DNA of 64,000 bases, taken from the NCBI GenBank assembly GCA_900751885.1, contig CAADTH010000068.1, positions 248,001 to 312,000 on the forward strand, given 5' to 3'. A program made the position numbers and the translations under genes. This document shows, in pieces, positions 25,579-33,519 of this stretch; position 1 is the first letter of the stretch, and every line of letters starts with the position of its first letter. The notes under the pieces were generated by a model. That model was not told where the DNA came from and did not search any database. It saw only the letters and a list, made by a program, of their open reading frames with translations. This DNA comes from Clostridia bacterium (GTDB taxonomy: Bacteria; Bacillota; Clostridia; UBA1381).

Positions 25579-26199
25579 TTATTTTCTCAGCTCTACTGCA
25601 CGCTTGATTAGCTGTACCGCGCCGTCCGAGCCAACTGTGTCTGTGCTGATGCACAAATCATAGTTCGTCATTTTTCCCCATTCCTGGCTGGAATAATAAT
25701 TATAATACGTTCTTCTTCTCTTTTCTGTCTTGTTGATTGCATCCTTTGCCTTGGAGGAGGTCAGTTCATAAATACGGCTGATGCGCTCAATGCGTTTTTC
25801 AAGGCTTGCATAGATAAATACATTGAGTGTCGGCACGTCAATATCCTCTAAAATATAGTCCGCACAGCGCCCCACAATCACACATGAGCCTTCCCTTGCG
25901 ACATTCTTGATGATGTCCGCCTGCGCGATAAACAGCTTATCGTTGATTGGCATTTCATAATACACAGGCGAGTTGATTCCCCTCATGGAATTGCCTGTAA
26001 CCAGGGAATACAAAAAGCTGTTGGTTGCTTTTTCATCCACCTGCTGGAATACTTCCGCGCTGATATCACTTTTTTTTGCCGCCATCTCGACGAGCTCTTT
26101 ATCGTAAAATGGGATATTCAGCTCTTTGGCAAGCTTTTCCCCAATTTCACGCCCGCCGCTCCCATACTGCCTGCCGATGGTAATGACTACGTTGTTCAT
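25579..26199 (-). CDS. Cytidylate kinase-like family protein
   Basis: A 206-residue P-loop protein with the motif GRQYGSGGREIG (about residues 9-20) seen in the Cmk-like family common in gut Firmicutes, then FYDKELVEMAAK and VIVGRCADYIL. It resembles nucleoside-monophosphate kinases but lacks the strict GxxGxGKS P-loop of CMP kinase, so the substrate is uncertain. It has its own promoter and terminator and no functional neighbours. The start at 26199 has GAAGGGG upstream. Confidence 0.8.
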   Translation of the reverse strand: MNNVVITIGRQYGSGGREIGEKLAKELNIPFYDKELVEMAAKKSDISAEVFQQVDEKATNSFLYSLVTGNSMRGINSPVYYEMPINDKLFIAQADIIKNVAREGSCVIVGRCADYILEDIDVPTLNVFIYASLEKRIERISRIYELTSSKAKDAINKTEKRRRTYYNYYSSQEWGKMTNYDLCISTDTVGSDGAVQLIKRAVELRK

Positions 26200-26263
26200 A
26201 TATACCCCTTCTTTCTATGTATGTTAAACATATTATTCAATTCTACAATCTGTTTCTATGTAT

Positions 26264-26292
26264 ATTATAACGATATTATGCAAAAATTACAA
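26264..26292 (-). promoter_or_regulatory. Promoter of the cytidylate-kinase-like gene
   Basis: TTGTAA (26287-26292), a 17-base spacer and TATAAT (26264-26269) on the minus strand, immediately after the antiporter stop codon. Confidence 0.8.
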
Positions 26293-26295
26293 TAC

Positions 26296-27711
26296 TTATT
26301 CCGCAATATTGTCAAAACTTTTTCCGCTCAGTACCAATATATCATCCGAAAGAATCTTCGTCGAGCCCTTTGGAATCACAACCTCCTGCCCCCTTTTAAT
26401 CATCACAACCAACACCTCGTCTGGGATATCTGCCTCAATCAGGGTCTGATTAACCCACCTGTGCTTCTGCGTCATTGGCACCTCCAACAGCTTTGTCCCC
26501 TCATGCTCCTGATAGTCTGTAAAGGTTTTCATCACAGAGGATTCCTCCTGAACCAAATCCAATTTTTTTGCAAAGAGCGGAAGCAATGTCCCCTGGAGCG
26601 CCACAGAGCATAATGCGATGAAGAATACCATATGGTAAATGTCCATGTGAAGAGACACATTCGATGAAATCACAAAAAGCGCAAATACGATTGATGCCGC
26701 ACCGCGAAGCCCCACCCACGATACAAACAGAATCTGCTTAGTCGGAATATGGAACCATTTTAATATGCCGAAGACTGCCGCCGGACGCGCGACCAGAATC
26801 AGAAAGGCAGATACCGCCGCCGCCGGAAGGATTACCTCAGGCATCTTAGATGGAAACGATAAAAGCCCCAGCGTAAAGAACAGCATAATCTGCATCAGCC
26901 ACGAAATCCCGTCGAAGAAGTGAACCAGGCTTTTTTTGTGGGAAAACTTCGTGTTTCCCAATATGATTCCCACAATATAAACGCATAGGTATCCATTGCC
27001 GCCTATGTATTCTGTCAAAGCGTAGGAAAGCAGTGCAATCGCTGTCACAAAAATCGGATAGAGCCCATCAATCTCCAGACTGATATGCTTGAGAATAAAT
27101 ACTGAGCCAAAAGCGAGCAGAAATCCGATTCCAAGTCCAAATCCAATTTGCTTCAACAGCATAACCCACAGCGCCGACGTGCCGCTTTGAGACATGAGCA
27201 TCAAAATCACCATTGTCAGCATGTAGGCAACCGGGTCATTGCTGCCGCTCTCCACCTCCAGGGTGGACGCAAGCCCTCCCTTTAGGTTTAGCTTTCGCGA
27301 GCGCAGAATGGAAAAGACAGATGCCGCGTCTGTGGAGGCAACGACAGATGCCAGCAACAGCCCCTCCAAAACGGGCATTCTGAGCACCAGACAGCAAAAC
27401 AAGCCGGCAAGTCCCGCGGTTACGATAACTCCAACCGTGGACAGGAGGATGGACTGCACTGCATACGGCTTTGCCATTTTCCAATTCGTGCCGAAACCGC
27501 CGTAAAACATAATGAAAACCAATCCAACAGAGCAGACATTTTTGGCAATCTCATAATCGCTAAAATCAATTCCCACCAGTCCATCTGACCCAAACACCAT
27601 TCCAAGACCCAGAAAAATCAATAGGGTTGGGATTCCCAGCCGGTACAAAAGCTTACTCGATACAATTGATAAAAGCAGTACCACTGCGCTGATGATCAAA
27701 AAAGAAGTCAT
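26296..27711 (-). CDS. Potassium/proton antiporter (CPA1 family) with TrkA-C domain
   Basis: A 471-residue membrane antiporter. About twelve hydrophobic segments (residues 5-385) include the CPA1 motifs FYGGFGTNW, ASTDAASVFSIL and the ND pair in ESGSNDPVAYML, where the Asp is the ion-binding residue. The last 75 or so residues form a cytosolic TrkA-C (RCK-C) module (KLLEVPMTQKHRWVNQTL to ILVLSGKS), which in related K+ transporters binds regulators such as c-di-AMP. The layout matches CvrA/NhaP2-type K+/H+ antiporters. The transcript carries a terminator-like hairpin before the start codon. Confidence 0.88.
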   Translation of the reverse strand: MTSFLIISAVVLLLSIVSSKLLYRLGIPTLLIFLGLGMVFGSDGLVGIDFSDYEIAKNVCSVGLVFIMFYGGFGTNWKMAKPYAVQSILLSTVGVIVTAGLAGLFCCLVLRMPVLEGLLLASVVASTDAASVFSILRSRKLNLKGGLASTLEVESGSNDPVAYMLTMVILMLMSQSGTSALWVMLLKQIGFGLGIGFLLAFGSVFILKHISLEIDGLYPIFVTAIALLSYALTEYIGGNGYLCVYIVGIILGNTKFSHKKSLVHFFDGISWLMQIMLFFTLGLLSFPSKMPEVILPAAAVSAFLILVARPAAVFGILKWFHIPTKQILFVSWVGLRGAASIVFALFVISSNVSLHMDIYHMVFFIALCSVALQGTLLPLFAKKLDLVQEESSVMKTFTDYQEHEGTKLLEVPMTQKHRWVNQTLIEADIPDEVLVVMIKRGQEVVIPKGSTKILSDDILVLSGKSFDNIAE

Positions 27712-27737
27712 CCGATTCCCCCTTACATAGTATGATA

Positions 27738-27770
27738 AAAAAGCGAGATGATATAGGCATCATCTCGTTT
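27738..27770 (-). promoter_or_regulatory. Terminator-like hairpin in the antiporter leader
   Basis: A 9-bp stem (27744-27752/27759-27767), loop of six, followed by T6 on the minus strand. It lies downstream of the antiporter promoter and 26 bases before its start, so it acts within the leader rather than only ending the upstream gene. Confidence 0.7.
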
Positions 27771-27783
27771 TGTATTCTTTATT

Positions 27784-27812
27784 ATTATATAACATATTCT
27801 TATCTTTTGCAA
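27784..27812 (-). promoter_or_regulatory. Promoter of the antiporter gene
   Basis: TTGCAA (27807-27812), a 17-base spacer and TATAAT (27784-27789) on the minus strand. Confidence 0.82.
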
Positions 27813-27828
27813 TCTGTCCCCTGTAATA

Positions 27829-28263
27829 TTATAAAATCAGGACAAAGGTTCCCGCTGTAATCAGCACACCACCCATGACTGTTTTTACTGTCACAGGCTC
27901 TTTTAAAATCAAAAACGCAAGCACCATGGAAATTACAACGCTGAATTTGTCAATCGGAACCACCTTGCTGGCGTCTCCCGTCTGGAGCGCCTTATAATAA
28001 AACAGCCATGAAAGCCCCGTCGCAACGCCGGATAAAATCAAGAAAACCCAGCTTTTCCGTTCAATCTCCGAGATTCCTCCCTGCACTCCTGTAATAAATA
28101 CGATTCCCCATGCCATGACAAGCACCACCACGGTTCGGATTGCGGTCGCAAGATTCGAGTTGATGTTTCCCATTCCTATCTTCGCCAAAATCGAAGTCAG
28201 CGCCGCAAACAGAGCCGATAACAACGCGTAAACTGCCCACATAGAAATCCCTCCCTTTTTCAT
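27829..28263 (-). CDS. EamA-type half-size transporter
   Basis: A 144-residue protein with four to five membrane helices covering nearly its whole length, equal to one half of a ten-helix EamA (drug/metabolite) permease. The family stretch ALLSALFAALTSILAKIG at the start and AFLILKEPVTVKTVMGG near the end are typical. Single-domain EamA proteins probably act as dimers; the substrate is unknown. Two starts are possible: 28263 (GGAGGAGAG upstream) and 28242 (GGGAGGG upstream). Confidence 0.82.
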   Translation of the reverse strand: MKKGGISMWAVYALLSALFAALTSILAKIGMGNINSNLATAIRTVVVLVMAWGIVFITGVQGGISEIERKSWVFLILSGVATGLSWLFYYKALQTGDASKVVPIDKFSVVISMVLAFLILKEPVTVKTVMGGVLITAGTFVLIL

Positions 28264-28362
28264 CGTCTCTCCTCCTCTGTCGGCTTCATAAAAAATTCTG
28301 TTCCTATTTTACCACACTTTCTGATAATTAGACATAAGACTATCAAATCTGTACAAATTCCA

Positions 28363-28395
28363 TCAAAAAAGAGAATGGAACATCCATTCTCTTTT
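28363..28395 (-). terminator. Terminator of rpsU-yqeY
   Basis: Stem GAGAATGGA/TCCATTCTC with loop ACA and T6 on the minus strand. Confidence 0.9.
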
Positions 28396-28414
28396 ACTAT
28401 TCTTTCATAAATGA

Positions 28415-28858
28415 TTAGCCAAGCAATTCTTTTGCAATCCGGTTAATCAGTTTCCCATCCGCTCTGCCCTTGGTTTTCGGCATCACAGCGGACATCACCT
28501 TGCCCATGTCCTTCATGGATGAGGCACCTGTTGTCTCTACTGCATCCTTAACAATCTCACGAAGCTCCTCTTCTGTGAGCTGCTTCGGTAAATATTCCAT
28601 CAAAACATCCATTTCCGCCTTCAACTCGGCGATTAAATCGTCTCGGCCACTCTTTTCGTAATCTGGAAGGGAGTCTCTTCTCTGTTTGAGCTGCTTTGCA
28701 ATCACATCCAGTACTCCTTCGTCATCAAGAGTTACCTTGTTGTCCTTTTCTATCTGCAATACACCGGCGCGAACCATCTGCACTACATTTTTACGGACAA
28801 CATTCTTTTCTTTCATTGCCGACTTCAAATCGGCTGCTAATTGTTCTTTGAGCGACAC
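28415..28858 (-). CDS. GatB/YqeY domain protein
   Basis: A 147-residue YqeY-family protein, homologous to the tail domain of the amidotransferase subunit GatB; its role is probably linked to tRNA but is not established. Family features include AEMDVLMEYLPKQLTEEEL and the C-terminal GRADGKLINRIAKELL. I set the start at GTG 28858 (MSLKEQLAADLK): AGGAG lies nine bases before it, whereas the ATG at 28867 overlaps that ribosome site directly. It is co-transcribed with rpsU, an arrangement widespread in Firmicutes. Confidence 0.9.
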   Translation of the reverse strand: MSLKEQLAADLKSAMKEKNVVRKNVVQMVRAGVLQIEKDNKVTLDDEGVLDVIAKQLKQRRDSLPDYEKSGRDDLIAELKAEMDVLMEYLPKQLTEEELREIVKDAVETTGASSMKDMGKVMSAVMPKTKGRADGKLINRIAKELLG

Positions 28859-28873
28859 GAATGCCATCTCCTT

Positions 28874-29050
28874 TTATTTAAACTTTCTCTTACGAGCAGC
28901 TTCAGATTTCTTTTTCCGCTTTACGCTAGGCTTCTCATAATGCTCACGTTTTCTGATTTCTGACATAACACCTGATTTTGCGCATTGGCGTTTAAATCTA
29001 CGAAGTGCACTATCTAATGTTTCATTCTCTTTTACTCTGATTTCAGACAC
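28874..29050 (-). CDS. rpsU: 30S ribosomal protein S21
   Basis: A 58-residue, very basic protein of the small subunit platform. The sequence (SEIRVKENETLDSALRRFKR to SEAARKRKFK) matches bacterial S21 at full length. GTG 29050 is the start, with GGGAGGGG upstream; the frame is open further but those residues do not belong to S21. A consensus promoter lies about 90 bases upstream, and yqeY follows 15 bases later. Confidence 0.95.
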   Translation of the reverse strand: MSEIRVKENETLDSALRRFKRQCAKSGVMSEIRKREHYEKPSVKRKKKSEAARKRKFK

Positions 29051-29138
29051 TGTTTTCCCCTCCCTCCGGCAAGTCAATTCTCTGGGCTCTGATGGAATGT
29101 GCAGCCTGGAGAAATTCTCCTGACGAACAACACTACTT

Positions 29139-29168
29139 ATTATACCTTATTTCCACTTCCTGTGTCAA
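29139..29168 (-). promoter_or_regulatory. Promoter of rpsU-yqeY
   Basis: TTGACA (29163-29168), an 18-base spacer and TATAAT (29139-29144) on the minus strand. Confidence 0.88.
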
Positions 29169-29316
29169 GCAATTTGTAAAATAATTGTCCCATTTCGGAA
29201 AAAACTGTGCGAAGATTTTCGATAAAAAAATGTTCTGCCTGTCCCGTCTGCCGGAGAGGGACAATATGCTCGCTACACCATTTTTCTTTTGCGTTTCTTT
29301 TTTCATACACCAAAGG
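29169..29316. other. Intergenic stretch upstream of rpsU
   Basis: Between the rpsU promoter and the repeat copy at 29317 I see no gene. Short open frames on both strands lack ribosome sites. Confidence 0.5.
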
Positions 29317-29455
29317 CAGCAAAGGGAATAGGAAAAATAATGCTAAGCGGAAGAAGCAAAGGAAACAGCGGCAAATGCCGCTGTTTCCCTTGCCCGACGG
29401 CGTACAATCGCACTCCGAGGGTGAGTTTCGTCCGGAGCATAAAGCATGGTTTTTT
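29317..29455 (-). repeat. Intergenic repeat, partial inverted copy C
   Basis: The minus strand repeats the second half of the 256-bp element at 21231-21746: ATGCTTTATGC, then a CACCCTCGGAGT segment, the 13-bp hairpin with AA/TT loop, and TTTTTCCTAT. It begins exactly at the yebC stop codon, mirroring how copy A follows clpC. The first half of the unit is absent. Confidence 0.85.
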
Positions 29456-30198
29456 TATTCTTCCTCTTCATCCTCCGGCGCGTCCCAGTTGTGATAGACA
29501 TTCTGCACATCGTCATTGTCCTCCAAACTGTCTAAGAGCTTGGTCATCATCAAAACCTGCTTTTCGTCCGTGAGCTCCACCATTGTCTGCGGAATCATAT
29601 TGACCTCGCCGGATGAAATGGTATACTTGTTCTCCAATGCGTCGCGCACCTCGCGAAATGTCTCTGGAGCCGTGATAATCTCAAAATACTCCTCCTCCAC
29701 ATTGACATCGTCCGCTCCTGCTTCGAGCGCATCGAGTGTCAATTCATCCTCCCCGACCTTTGCATCCTGTTCAATGATGATGATTCCTTTTTGGTCAAAC
29801 AGAAAGCTCACACAACCCGACTGTCCGAGGTTTCCGCCGAATTTATCGAAATAATGGCGCATATCCGCTGCGGTGCGGTTGCGGTTATCTGTCAGCGTCT
29901 CCACAATCACGGCAACCCCATTCGGTCCATACCCCTCGTAGGTGATATTTTCGTAGTTGTCAGTGTCCGTTGCGCCAGCCGCCTTTTTGATGGTGCGGTT
30001 GATGTTGTCATTCGGCATATTATTCGATCGTGCCTTTGCAATGCAGTCCTTAAGACGTGCGTTGTTTTCAGGATCAGCACCGCCTGCCTTGACCGCAACA
30101 ATGATTTCACGCGCGATTTTTGTGAATATCTTTGCTCTTTGTGCGTCATTCGCACCCTTTTTCCGTTTTATCGTACTCCACTTTGAATGTCCGGACAT
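29455..30198 (-). CDS. yebC: YebC/PmpR family regulator
   Basis: A 247-residue protein of the YebC family, beginning with the invariant MSGHSKWSTIKRKKGANDAQ and containing NMPNDNINRTIKKA and YEGYGPNGVAVIVE. Members were described as DNA-binding regulators; recent work links the family to ribosome function on difficult peptide stretches. An acidic tail (DAPEDEEEE) ends the protein at the edge of repeat copy C. It has its own promoter. Confidence 0.94.
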   Translation of the reverse strand: MSGHSKWSTIKRKKGANDAQRAKIFTKIAREIIVAVKAGGADPENNARLKDCIAKARSNNMPNDNINRTIKKAAGATDTDNYENITYEGYGPNGVAVIVETLTDNRNRTAADMRHYFDKFGGNLGQSGCVSFLFDQKGIIIIEQDAKVGEDELTLDALEAGADDVNVEEEYFEIITAPETFREVRDALENKYTISSGEVNMIPQTMVELTDEKQVLMMTKLLDSLEDNDDVQNVYHNWDAPEDEEEE

Positions 30199-30238
30199 TT
30201 TCCTCTCTCCTTTATCGATTCAATCAAAAACAGTATTT

Positions 30239-30267
30239 ATTTTACCGCATCTTCCATACTTTTTCAA
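30239..30267 (-). promoter_or_regulatory. Promoter of yebC
   Basis: TTGAAA (30262-30267), a 17-base spacer and TAAAAT (30239-30244) on the minus strand. Confidence 0.8.
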
Positions 30268-30310
30268 GGGGCTTTTGAAAAATAGGGGCGGGTAGGCATA
30301 CATTCTACGC

Positions 30311-31321
30311 CTATGCAAGCGGCAATGACGCGACTGCGTTGAGTGTCAAATCTGCCCGTTCTCCCGCCAGATAGGCATAATATCCCGCGCAGGCAATCAT
30401 TGCCGCGTTATCCGTACACAACACCGGCGGCGGATAAACAACACGGATTCCATGCTTTTTGCCCTCCTCAGTCATTTGCAGGCGCAATGCTGAGTTGGAT
30501 GCCACTCCGCCCGCAAGCGCAATCATTGTACTGCCCTGCTCATTTGCAGCTTTGATGGTATGGTCGCACAGCACATCCACCACCGCCTGTTGGAAACTCG
30601 CGGCAATATCCGCTTTTTCGTACGCTTCTCCTTTTTGTTCCCTCTGATGCAGATAATTAATGACAGATGTCTTCACTCCGCTGAAACTGAAATCAAGACT
30701 TCCCTCCGGCATGGTCACGCGCGGAAATTGAACTGCCTGCGGATTTCCTTCCCGTGCAAGCGTATCAATTAGGGGACCGCCTGGATATCCAAGCCCAAGC
30801 ACGCGGGCAATTTTGTCAAACGCTTCTCCTGCCGCGTCGTCGCGCGTGCGTCCTAAAATGCGAAAAGAGGTATAGTCGTCCACCGACACGATATGGCTGT
30901 GCCCGCCAGATGCCACCAAGCACACAAACGGCGGCTTTAGATCCGGATGTGCAATAAAATTCGCCATGATATGCCCCTTAATATGATGAACCGGTACAAG
31001 TGGTTTTCTAAGTGCATACGAAAGCGCTTTTGCCGTGGATACCCCCACCAAAAGCGCGCCCACGAGCCCTGGTCCATAGGTCACGGCAATGGCATCGATG
31101 TCAGAAAACGATATGCCCGCCTGTTCCAGTGCCTCGTCGATCACTGCGTCAATGGTTTCAATGTGCTTTCTCGACGCAATCTCTGGCACAACGCCCCCAT
31201 AGCGTTTGTGCAAATCAATCTGCGTATTGATTACATTCGATAAAACCTCCCTGCCGTTTTTTACTACAGCTACCGCTGTCTCGTCGCAGGAGCTTTCAAT
31301 CCCCAAAATCAGCTTGTCCAT
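30311..31321 (-). CDS. tsaD: tRNA N6-adenosine threonylcarbamoyltransferase TsaD
   Basis: A 336-residue ASKHA-fold enzyme that transfers the threonylcarbamoyl group to A37 of ANN-decoding tRNAs. The metal-binding HxxxH motif (VHHIKGHIMANF, about residues 109-120) and the start LGIESSCDETAVAVV are intact, and the nucleotide-binding GGVASNSALR is present. It closes an operon tsaC-ywlE-rimI-tsaD that also holds the first enzyme of the same pathway. TsaB and TsaE are not in this window. Confidence 0.96.
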   Translation of the reverse strand: MDKLILGIESSCDETAVAVVKNGREVLSNVINTQIDLHKRYGGVVPEIASRKHIETIDAVIDEALEQAGISFSDIDAIAVTYGPGLVGALLVGVSTAKALSYALRKPLVPVHHIKGHIMANFIAHPDLKPPFVCLVASGGHSHIVSVDDYTSFRILGRTRDDAAGEAFDKIARVLGLGYPGGPLIDTLAREGNPQAVQFPRVTMPEGSLDFSFSGVKTSVINYLHQREQKGEAYEKADIAASFQQAVVDVLCDHTIKAANEQGSTMIALAGGVASNSALRLQMTEEGKKHGIRVVYPPPVLCTDNAAMIACAGYYAYLAGERADLTLNAVASLPLA

Positions 31322-31333
31322 GTTTTTCCTCCG

Positions 31334-31771
31334 CTAAAAAATCCTCGTCATAATGTATGCGCTTTCCCGATTGTCACTATAGTAATGCTTTCTCATTCCA
31401 ATCTTTTTAAAGCCGTGCGCCTCATACAGCGCTTGTGCCGCAGTATTGCTCTCGCGCACCTCCAGCGTCAACAGGCACAGGTTGTTTTTCCGGGCACTCG
31501 CGATAATGTGAACTAACAGCCCTGTTCCGATCTGCCTGCGCCGATAGTCTGGGTGCACCGCGATGTTGGTGATATGCCCTTCTCCCGCAACCAGCCAATA
31601 GCCTGCGTATCCAACAATTTTTTCTTCTTCCTTTGCCAGAAAATAGACTGCCATGGGGTTATCCATCTCATCTGCAAACGATTTTCTCGACCACGGTACA
31701 CGAAAGCACAGCCTGTCAAGTGCCCAGACAGCGTCTACATCCTCCTCTGTCATCGGTACAAAGTCAATCAT
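31334..31771 (-). CDS. rimI: Ribosomal-protein alanine N-acetyltransferase RimI
   Basis: A 145-residue GNAT protein matching RimI: VPWSRKSFADEMDNP near residue 25, the acetyl-CoA loop HPDYRRRQIGTGLL, and LEVRESNTAAQALYEAHGF with IGMRKHYYSDNRE. RimI genes regularly travel with tsaB/tsaD. ATG 31771 is chosen because it overlaps the phosphatase stop region by eight bases and follows CAGGGA; the longer frame is the antisense of that gene. Translational coupling is likely. Confidence 0.9.
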   Translation of the reverse strand: MIDFVPMTEEDVDAVWALDRLCFRVPWSRKSFADEMDNPMAVYFLAKEEEKIVGYAGYWLVAGEGHITNIAVHPDYRRRQIGTGLLVHIIASARKNNLCLLTLEVRESNTAAQALYEAHGFKKIGMRKHYYSDNRESAYIMTRIF

Positions 31772-32210
31772 TGTTTTCCCTGCTGATTCTATCTGCCACT
31801 CTCGACACCGCGTCATAAATCTGTTTTGCCGCCTTTTCATAGTCAGAGAGTTCACCGCCGTATGGATCTTCGATATCTCCCTCCATCCCCGCATACTCAC
31901 TGAGTGTAAATACTTTTCCTGCCGCTAAATTCTCCAGCACCTGCCGGTGCGCCGGCGTCATCGTCAAAATCAAATCACTTTTTTCAATCAGCTCAGGTGA
32001 GATTGGCTGTGATACATGCGACGAAATATCCACCCCATATTTTGAAACTGCTTCGACCGCGCTGCCTGTGGCGCCGGATGTACCGTCTGCGAACAAACCC
32101 GCAGACTCGGAACGGATATCAAGTCCGTTTTGCACCGCAATGGCATTCATGATTCCCTCCGCCATTGGGCTTCGGCATGTATTGCCTGTACATACAAATA
32201 ACAAATTCAT
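31764..32210 (-). CDS. ywlE: Low-molecular-weight phosphatase, probable protein arginine phosphatase
   Basis: A 148-residue LMW-PTP fold protein. The P-loop reads CTGNTCRS with Cys7 and Arg13; residue 11 is Thr, the position known in B. subtilis YwlE to set phosphoarginine specificity (tyrosine phosphatases carry Ile or Leu). The general-acid Asp lies in EDPYGG near residue 116. It therefore probably reverses McsB marks; McsB is encoded at 17692. It sits between tsaC and rimI, and in B. subtilis ywlE also lies close to the tsaC homologue ywlC. Confidence 0.88.
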   Translation of the reverse strand: MNLLFVCTGNTCRSPMAEGIMNAIAVQNGLDIRSESAGLFADGTSGATGSAVEAVSKYGVDISSHVSQPISPELIEKSDLILTMTPAHRQVLENLAAGKVFTLSEYAGMEGDIEDPYGGELSDYEKAAKQIYDAVSRVADRISRENND

Positions 32211-32225
32211 AGCTACCCTTTCCTT

Positions 32226-33266
32226 TCACACGTGAATCACATTTCCCCCAGCGGATTTATACAGGCGGTTTTTGACCGCTAACCCCATTCCGCCCTCTTC
32301 TTTGTATTCCACAAATACGATGTCAATATTCTGCTTGTCAAACTCCCGAAGAGCGGAAAACAAATGCTTTGCGTACTCCCGGCTTGTTATCCCTGCTGAA
32401 AGAACGCAGTCTGCCTGATACTCATTCTCCCCCATCGAGAGTACCCCGACCCGCTTTCCATCCCTTTTCGCTTCGAAACATAGACGCGATATCTTCTCGC
32501 GCACTTTGCCTTCTTCCCCTTCCACCACGGTCACCTCTGCGTCAGGCGCGTAGTGCTTATATTTCATGCCTGGACTTTTTGGCTTGTCAACTTCCGTGAC
32601 CTGACGAAGTACATGCGGGTCAATCTCTGCGTCAGGCAATACAGCCTGAATTTGCTCGAACGTCACACCGCCCGGGCGCAAAACCACTGCATGGTCGCCT
32701 GTCAGGTCTACCACCGTCGATTCCACTCCGACACTGCACACGCCGCCGTCGATGATGGCGTCGATGCGTCCAGCCATATCCTCTGCCACATGGCGCGCCT
32801 CCGTCGGACTCGGCTTTCCTGACAGATTCGCGCTCGGTGCGGCAACCGGCACTCCCGCAAGGCGAATTAGCTCCCGCGCAACCGGATGGACTGGCATTCG
32901 GACTGCCACGCTGCCGAGTCCTGCCGTGACAGCAGGGGAAATCCCCTCGCGCTTTGGTAAAATAATCGTGAGCGGTCCCGGGAAAAATGTGTCCATGAGC
33001 TTTTGTGCCGCTTCTGGAATTTGCGATGCGATAGAGAGAACGTCCGCCTTTTCTGCAACATGCACAATCAACGGATTGTCCGAAGGGCGCCCCTTTGCCT
33101 TGAATATTCTTTGGACTGCCTCCTCGTTGAGCGCATTCGCACCCAATCCATACACAGTCTCTGTCGGAAACGCGACCAGTCCGCCCGATGCAATAAGCTC
33201 TGCCGCAGGGCGAAGCGCTTCTGTGTCGATATGAGTTTCATTGATTGGAATTATCTTTGTCTCCAC
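32226..33266 (-). CDS. tsaC: L-threonylcarbamoyladenylate synthase (Sua5/TsaC type)
   Basis: A 346-residue Sua5-type enzyme making threonylcarbamoyl-AMP from threonine, bicarbonate and ATP. The YrdC domain shows FPTETVYGLGANA (about residues 33-45), KGRPSDNPL and APSANLSG; after the linker (SPGMKYKHYAP) comes the C-terminal Sua5 domain (about 235-346). Its start is GTG 33266, with AAGGCGG nine bases upstream. It leads tsaC-ywlE-rimI-tsaD. Confidence 0.94.
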   Translation of the reverse strand: METKIIPINETHIDTEALRPAAELIASGGLVAFPTETVYGLGANALNEEAVQRIFKAKGRPSDNPLIVHVAEKADVLSIASQIPEAAQKLMDTFFPGPLTIILPKREGISPAVTAGLGSVAVRMPVHPVARELIRLAGVPVAAPSANLSGKPSPTEARHVAEDMAGRIDAIIDGGVCSVGVESTVVDLTGDHAVVLRPGGVTFEQIQAVLPDAEIDPHVLRQVTEVDKPKSPGMKYKHYAPDAEVTVVEGEEGKVREKISRLCFEAKRDGKRVGVLSMGENEYQADCVLSAGITSREYAKHLFSALREFDKQNIDIVFVEYKEEGGMGLAVKNRLYKSAGGNVIHV

Positions 33267-33299
33267 TTATTTTTTCCGCCTTTTTTCAAATTACCTTTT

Positions 33300-33328
33300 A
33301 TTATACCGTTTCTTTTTGCATTTGTAAA
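33300..33328 (-). promoter_or_regulatory. Promoter of the tsaC operon
   Basis: TTTACA (33323-33328), a 17-base spacer and TATAAT (33300-33305) on the minus strand. Confidence 0.8.
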
Positions 33329-33341
33329 CTCTAAAGCAAAA

Positions 33342-33378
33342 AGGGGCTGTAAAAAAACCAAGTTTTTTTACAGCCCCC
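33342..33378. terminator. Palindromic terminator, second copy of the 21.7-kb palindrome core
   Basis: GGGGCTGTAAAAAAAC and its inverted complement around loop CAA: the same 33-base core as at 21743-21779, with different flanking bases. It lies upstream of the tsaC promoter and next to an IS remnant. Confidence 0.85.
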
Positions 33379-33384
33379 TCTGTT

Positions 33385-33519
33385 ATGCCAGGAAAATATG
33401 AAAAGGTGCAAGAATCATTACCCATCGTACAGAAATTGACGAATGAGGGATTTACACAGCGCGAAAGTGCAGACGTGATATTGTTCAAAAGCTCCATAGG
33501 CTATTTACCATTTTATTGA
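33385..33519 (+). pseudogene. Frameshifted insertion-sequence OrfA remnant
   Basis: An ATG frame encodes 44 residues (KYEKVQESLPIVQKLTNEGF followed by TQRESADVILFKSS) that resemble the N-terminal helix-turn-helix of IS3-type OrfA proteins. After position 33499 the meaningful reading continues in another frame (AIYHFID), so the gene is frameshifted; it then runs into the 3' end of pncB on the other strand. No ribosome site is visible. The family assignment is from memory of such OrfA sequences. Confidence 0.45.

Noticed and set aside
29207..29494. Plus-strand 95-codon frame over repeat copy C
   Set aside because: It spans intergenic DNA, the repeat hairpin and the antisense end of yebC, so it is not a plausible gene.
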